5,321 bases of DNA from an uncultured Kiritimatiellota bacterium (lineage in GTDB: Bacteria > Verrucomicrobiota > Kiritimatiellia > RFP12 > UBA1067). The translations under genes were made by a program, and so were the position numbers. Where the stretch lies: positions 1 through 5,321 of the forward strand of contig CAKUGW010000160.1 in the NCBI GenBank assembly GCA_934654805.1, in the 5' to 3' direction. Positions 4,326-5,321 of the stretch are shown here, piece after piece. The notes beneath the pieces are model-generated. The model had not been told where the DNA came from, did no database searches, and saw nothing but the letters and a program-made list of their open reading frames with translations. Position 1 is the stretch's first letter. Every line of letters starts with the position of its first letter.

Positions 4326-5234
4326 TCAAGCGCGCCGCAACGAAGACAGGAACGACGTGAGAACTGCCGCCGCGAAGACAAGCGAGCTGCCGAGCAGCTG
4401 GCGCGGCGACAAGGCATCGCCCAGGACGACATAGCCCGAAAGCGCCCCGAAGACCGACTCCATCGAGAGGAGAATCGCAGCAAGCGCAGGCGGCGTCCGC
4501 GCCTGCCCGAAGTTCTGCAGCGTATAGGCAATGCCACTTGAGAAGACGCCGCAGTAAAAGACGGGCAAGGCTGTCGTCGGATGTGGCACGAGCGCCGAAA
4601 AGAACGCCAGAAGGCGCGGCCATTCCGAATCAAGGAAGAGAAAGGGCGCGCCAACGAGCGAACAGGTGAAGAGCTGTGTCGCGCTCATCACCAGGAGATC
4701 GGACGTCTTTGCGAAGTGATCGACGTTCAGCATCTGGACGGAGAACAGCGCCGCACAAAGAAGCGTCCAGGCCTCACCGCGTCCAATTGACAGCGTTTCG
4801 CCATCAATGGAAATGAAGTACGTCCCCAAAAGGGCAAGCGCAACGCCCAGCCAGATGAAGGGGCGCGGCAGCGTACGTGTCAGAATCGCCGCGCCGACCG
4901 GCACCATCAGGACGTAGTTCGCCGTCAGGAACGCGCAGATGCCCGGTGTCGTGCTCTCAACGCCAATCTGCTGCGTCAGCATGGCGAAGAAGAGGGGCAC
5001 ACCGCAACAGACGCCCGCCCAAACCGAATGCCGAACAGAGACAGATTCGCCTTGACCGCCCAGCGCCCCTCGGCGGACGTGGCGAAAGCCAATCCATCCA
5101 AGCAGGAAGAAACCTCCAAGGACGTTTCGGACAACCGTCATCGCAAAAGGGCCAAGCGTATCAGCTCCAAGTTTCTGAGCCAGGAACGCAGTGCCCCAGA
5201 TGAACGTCGTCAGGAAAAGCAAGAATGGACCCAT
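4326..5234 (-). CDS. EamA/DMT-family inner-membrane transporter
   Basis: A 302-residue permease of the drug/metabolite transporter superfamily, with the usual length of about 300 and roughly ten hydrophobic segments. Two EamA repeats are visible: residues about 1-145, beginning FLLFLTTFIWGTAFLAQ, and about 150-300. The second repeat carries the family signature near 252-273 (AAILLSMESVFGAL followed by a Gly-Asp hinge). The chain ends in a short basic tail, SSLRRA. Family members export or import small metabolites such as amino acids or nucleotide-related compounds, and the substrate cannot be told from sequence. I chose ATG at 5234. A TTG at 5243 is also possible, but a later start would remove helix 1. 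There is no clear Shine-Dalgarno, and the 5S rRNA ends only about 25 nt upstream. The gene is followed by a 90-nt gap with a new promoter, so it is probably not in the oxidoreductase operon. Confidence 0.9.
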   Translation of the reverse strand: MGPFLLFLTTFIWGTAFLAQKLGADTLGPFAMTVVRNVLGGFFLLGWIGFRHVRRGALGGQGESVSVRHSVWAGVCCGVPLFFAMLTQQIGVESTTPGICAFLTANYVLMVPVGAAILTRTLPRPFIWLGVALALLGTYFISIDGETLSIGRGEAWTLLCAALFSVQMLNVDHFAKTSDLLVMSATQLFTCSLVGAPFLFLDSEWPRLLAFFSALVPHPTTALPVFYCGVFSSGIAYTLQNFGQARTPPALAAILLSMESVFGALSGYVVLGDALSPRQLLGSSLVFAAAVLTSFLSSLRRA

Positions 5235-5248
5235 AAGGTTCAAACGAT

Positions 5249-5258
5249 AAAAAAGAAA
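5249..5258 (-). terminator. T-rich terminator-like tail after 5S rRNA
   Basis: Directly after the 5S 3' strand the minus strand reads TTTCTTTTTT. Following a very GC-rich terminal stem, this is a plausible intrinsic terminator or processing site for the rRNA operon. No separate hairpin is present, so the stem would have to be the closing helix of the 5S itself or the small GC palindrome at its end. Confidence 0.45.
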
Positions 5259-5321
5259 GCCGGCGGCGCCCTACTCTCGCGCGGGCGAGTCCCGCACTAC
5301 CCTCGGCGAAGGGGCCCTTGA
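5259..5321 (-). rRNA. rrf: 5S ribosomal RNA, 3' part (cut by window edge)
   Basis: This is the 3' half of a bacterial 5S rRNA read on the minus strand. About 63 nt of the usual 110-120 are present and the 5' part lies beyond the window. The diagnostic stretches are CGCCGAGGGTAGT, a GC hairpin (GCGGG, a short loop, CCCGC), then GCGAGAGTAGG and a final CGCCGCCGGC. Together these form the loop E/helix IV block and the 3' closing strand found in nearly all bacterial 5S genes. The terminal strand would pair with the 5' end outside the window. It implies that an rRNA operon (16S-23S-5S) lies just upstream. The exact 3' end is uncertain by a few bases because a T-rich run follows directly. Confidence 0.93.

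Overview
The window looks like one strand of a GC-rich bacterial chromosome. Almost everything real reads on the minus strand, so gene order runs from high to low coordinates. No gene fixes the taxon. High GC (about 70% by hand count in ispF, vsr and the methyltransferase fragment) and interspersed repeats with a 9-nt period suggest an uncultured member of the Planctomycetota/Verrucomicrobiota/Kiritimatiellota side of the tree. That is a weak inference.

Region 5321-4326: the window opens (minus strand) with the 3' half of a 5S rRNA, the end of an rRNA operon lying mostly outside the window. A T-rich terminator-like tail follows, and then almost immediately a ten-helix EamA/DMT permease. A 90-nt gap holds a good extended -10 promoter and a short perfect hairpin.

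Region 4235-2332: a FAD-dependent oxidoreductase with a Tat-like leader is joined through an ATGA stop/start overlap to ispF, the MEP-pathway cyclodiphosphate synthase. Both are intact and typical of the host in base composition.

Region 2334-914: a decayed DNA-modification/defence cluster follows ispF with no gap. It holds a lower-GC DUF1016/YhcG N-terminal-domain gene that is frameshifted and lacks its nuclease half. Next is an intact Vsr mismatch endonuclease with an unusual insertion in its zinc loop. Last is a cytosine-5 methyltransferase start that stops being a methyltransferase just before the catalytic Pro-Cys motif and runs in frame into what looks like the C-terminal tail of a YetF/DUF421 membrane protein. 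The restriction and modification functions therefore appear lost while Vsr survives.

Region 914-1: a small two-helix membrane protein start overlaps the chimera's stop codon and then runs into several hundred bases of interspersed repeats (9-nt-period tracts, a ~130-bp imperfect inverted repeat, small palindromes). The repeats keep the reading frame open but do not look like protein. The last ~170 bases hold only a possible 3' remnant of a gene.

The 4-nt or 1-nt stop/start overlaps from 4235 to 914 suggest one transcript starting at the promoter near 4284, carrying oxidoreductase, ispF and the cluster remnants. I see no convincing complete novel system. The strongest curiosities are the methyltransferase/YetF-like fusion, the modified Vsr and the repeat block.
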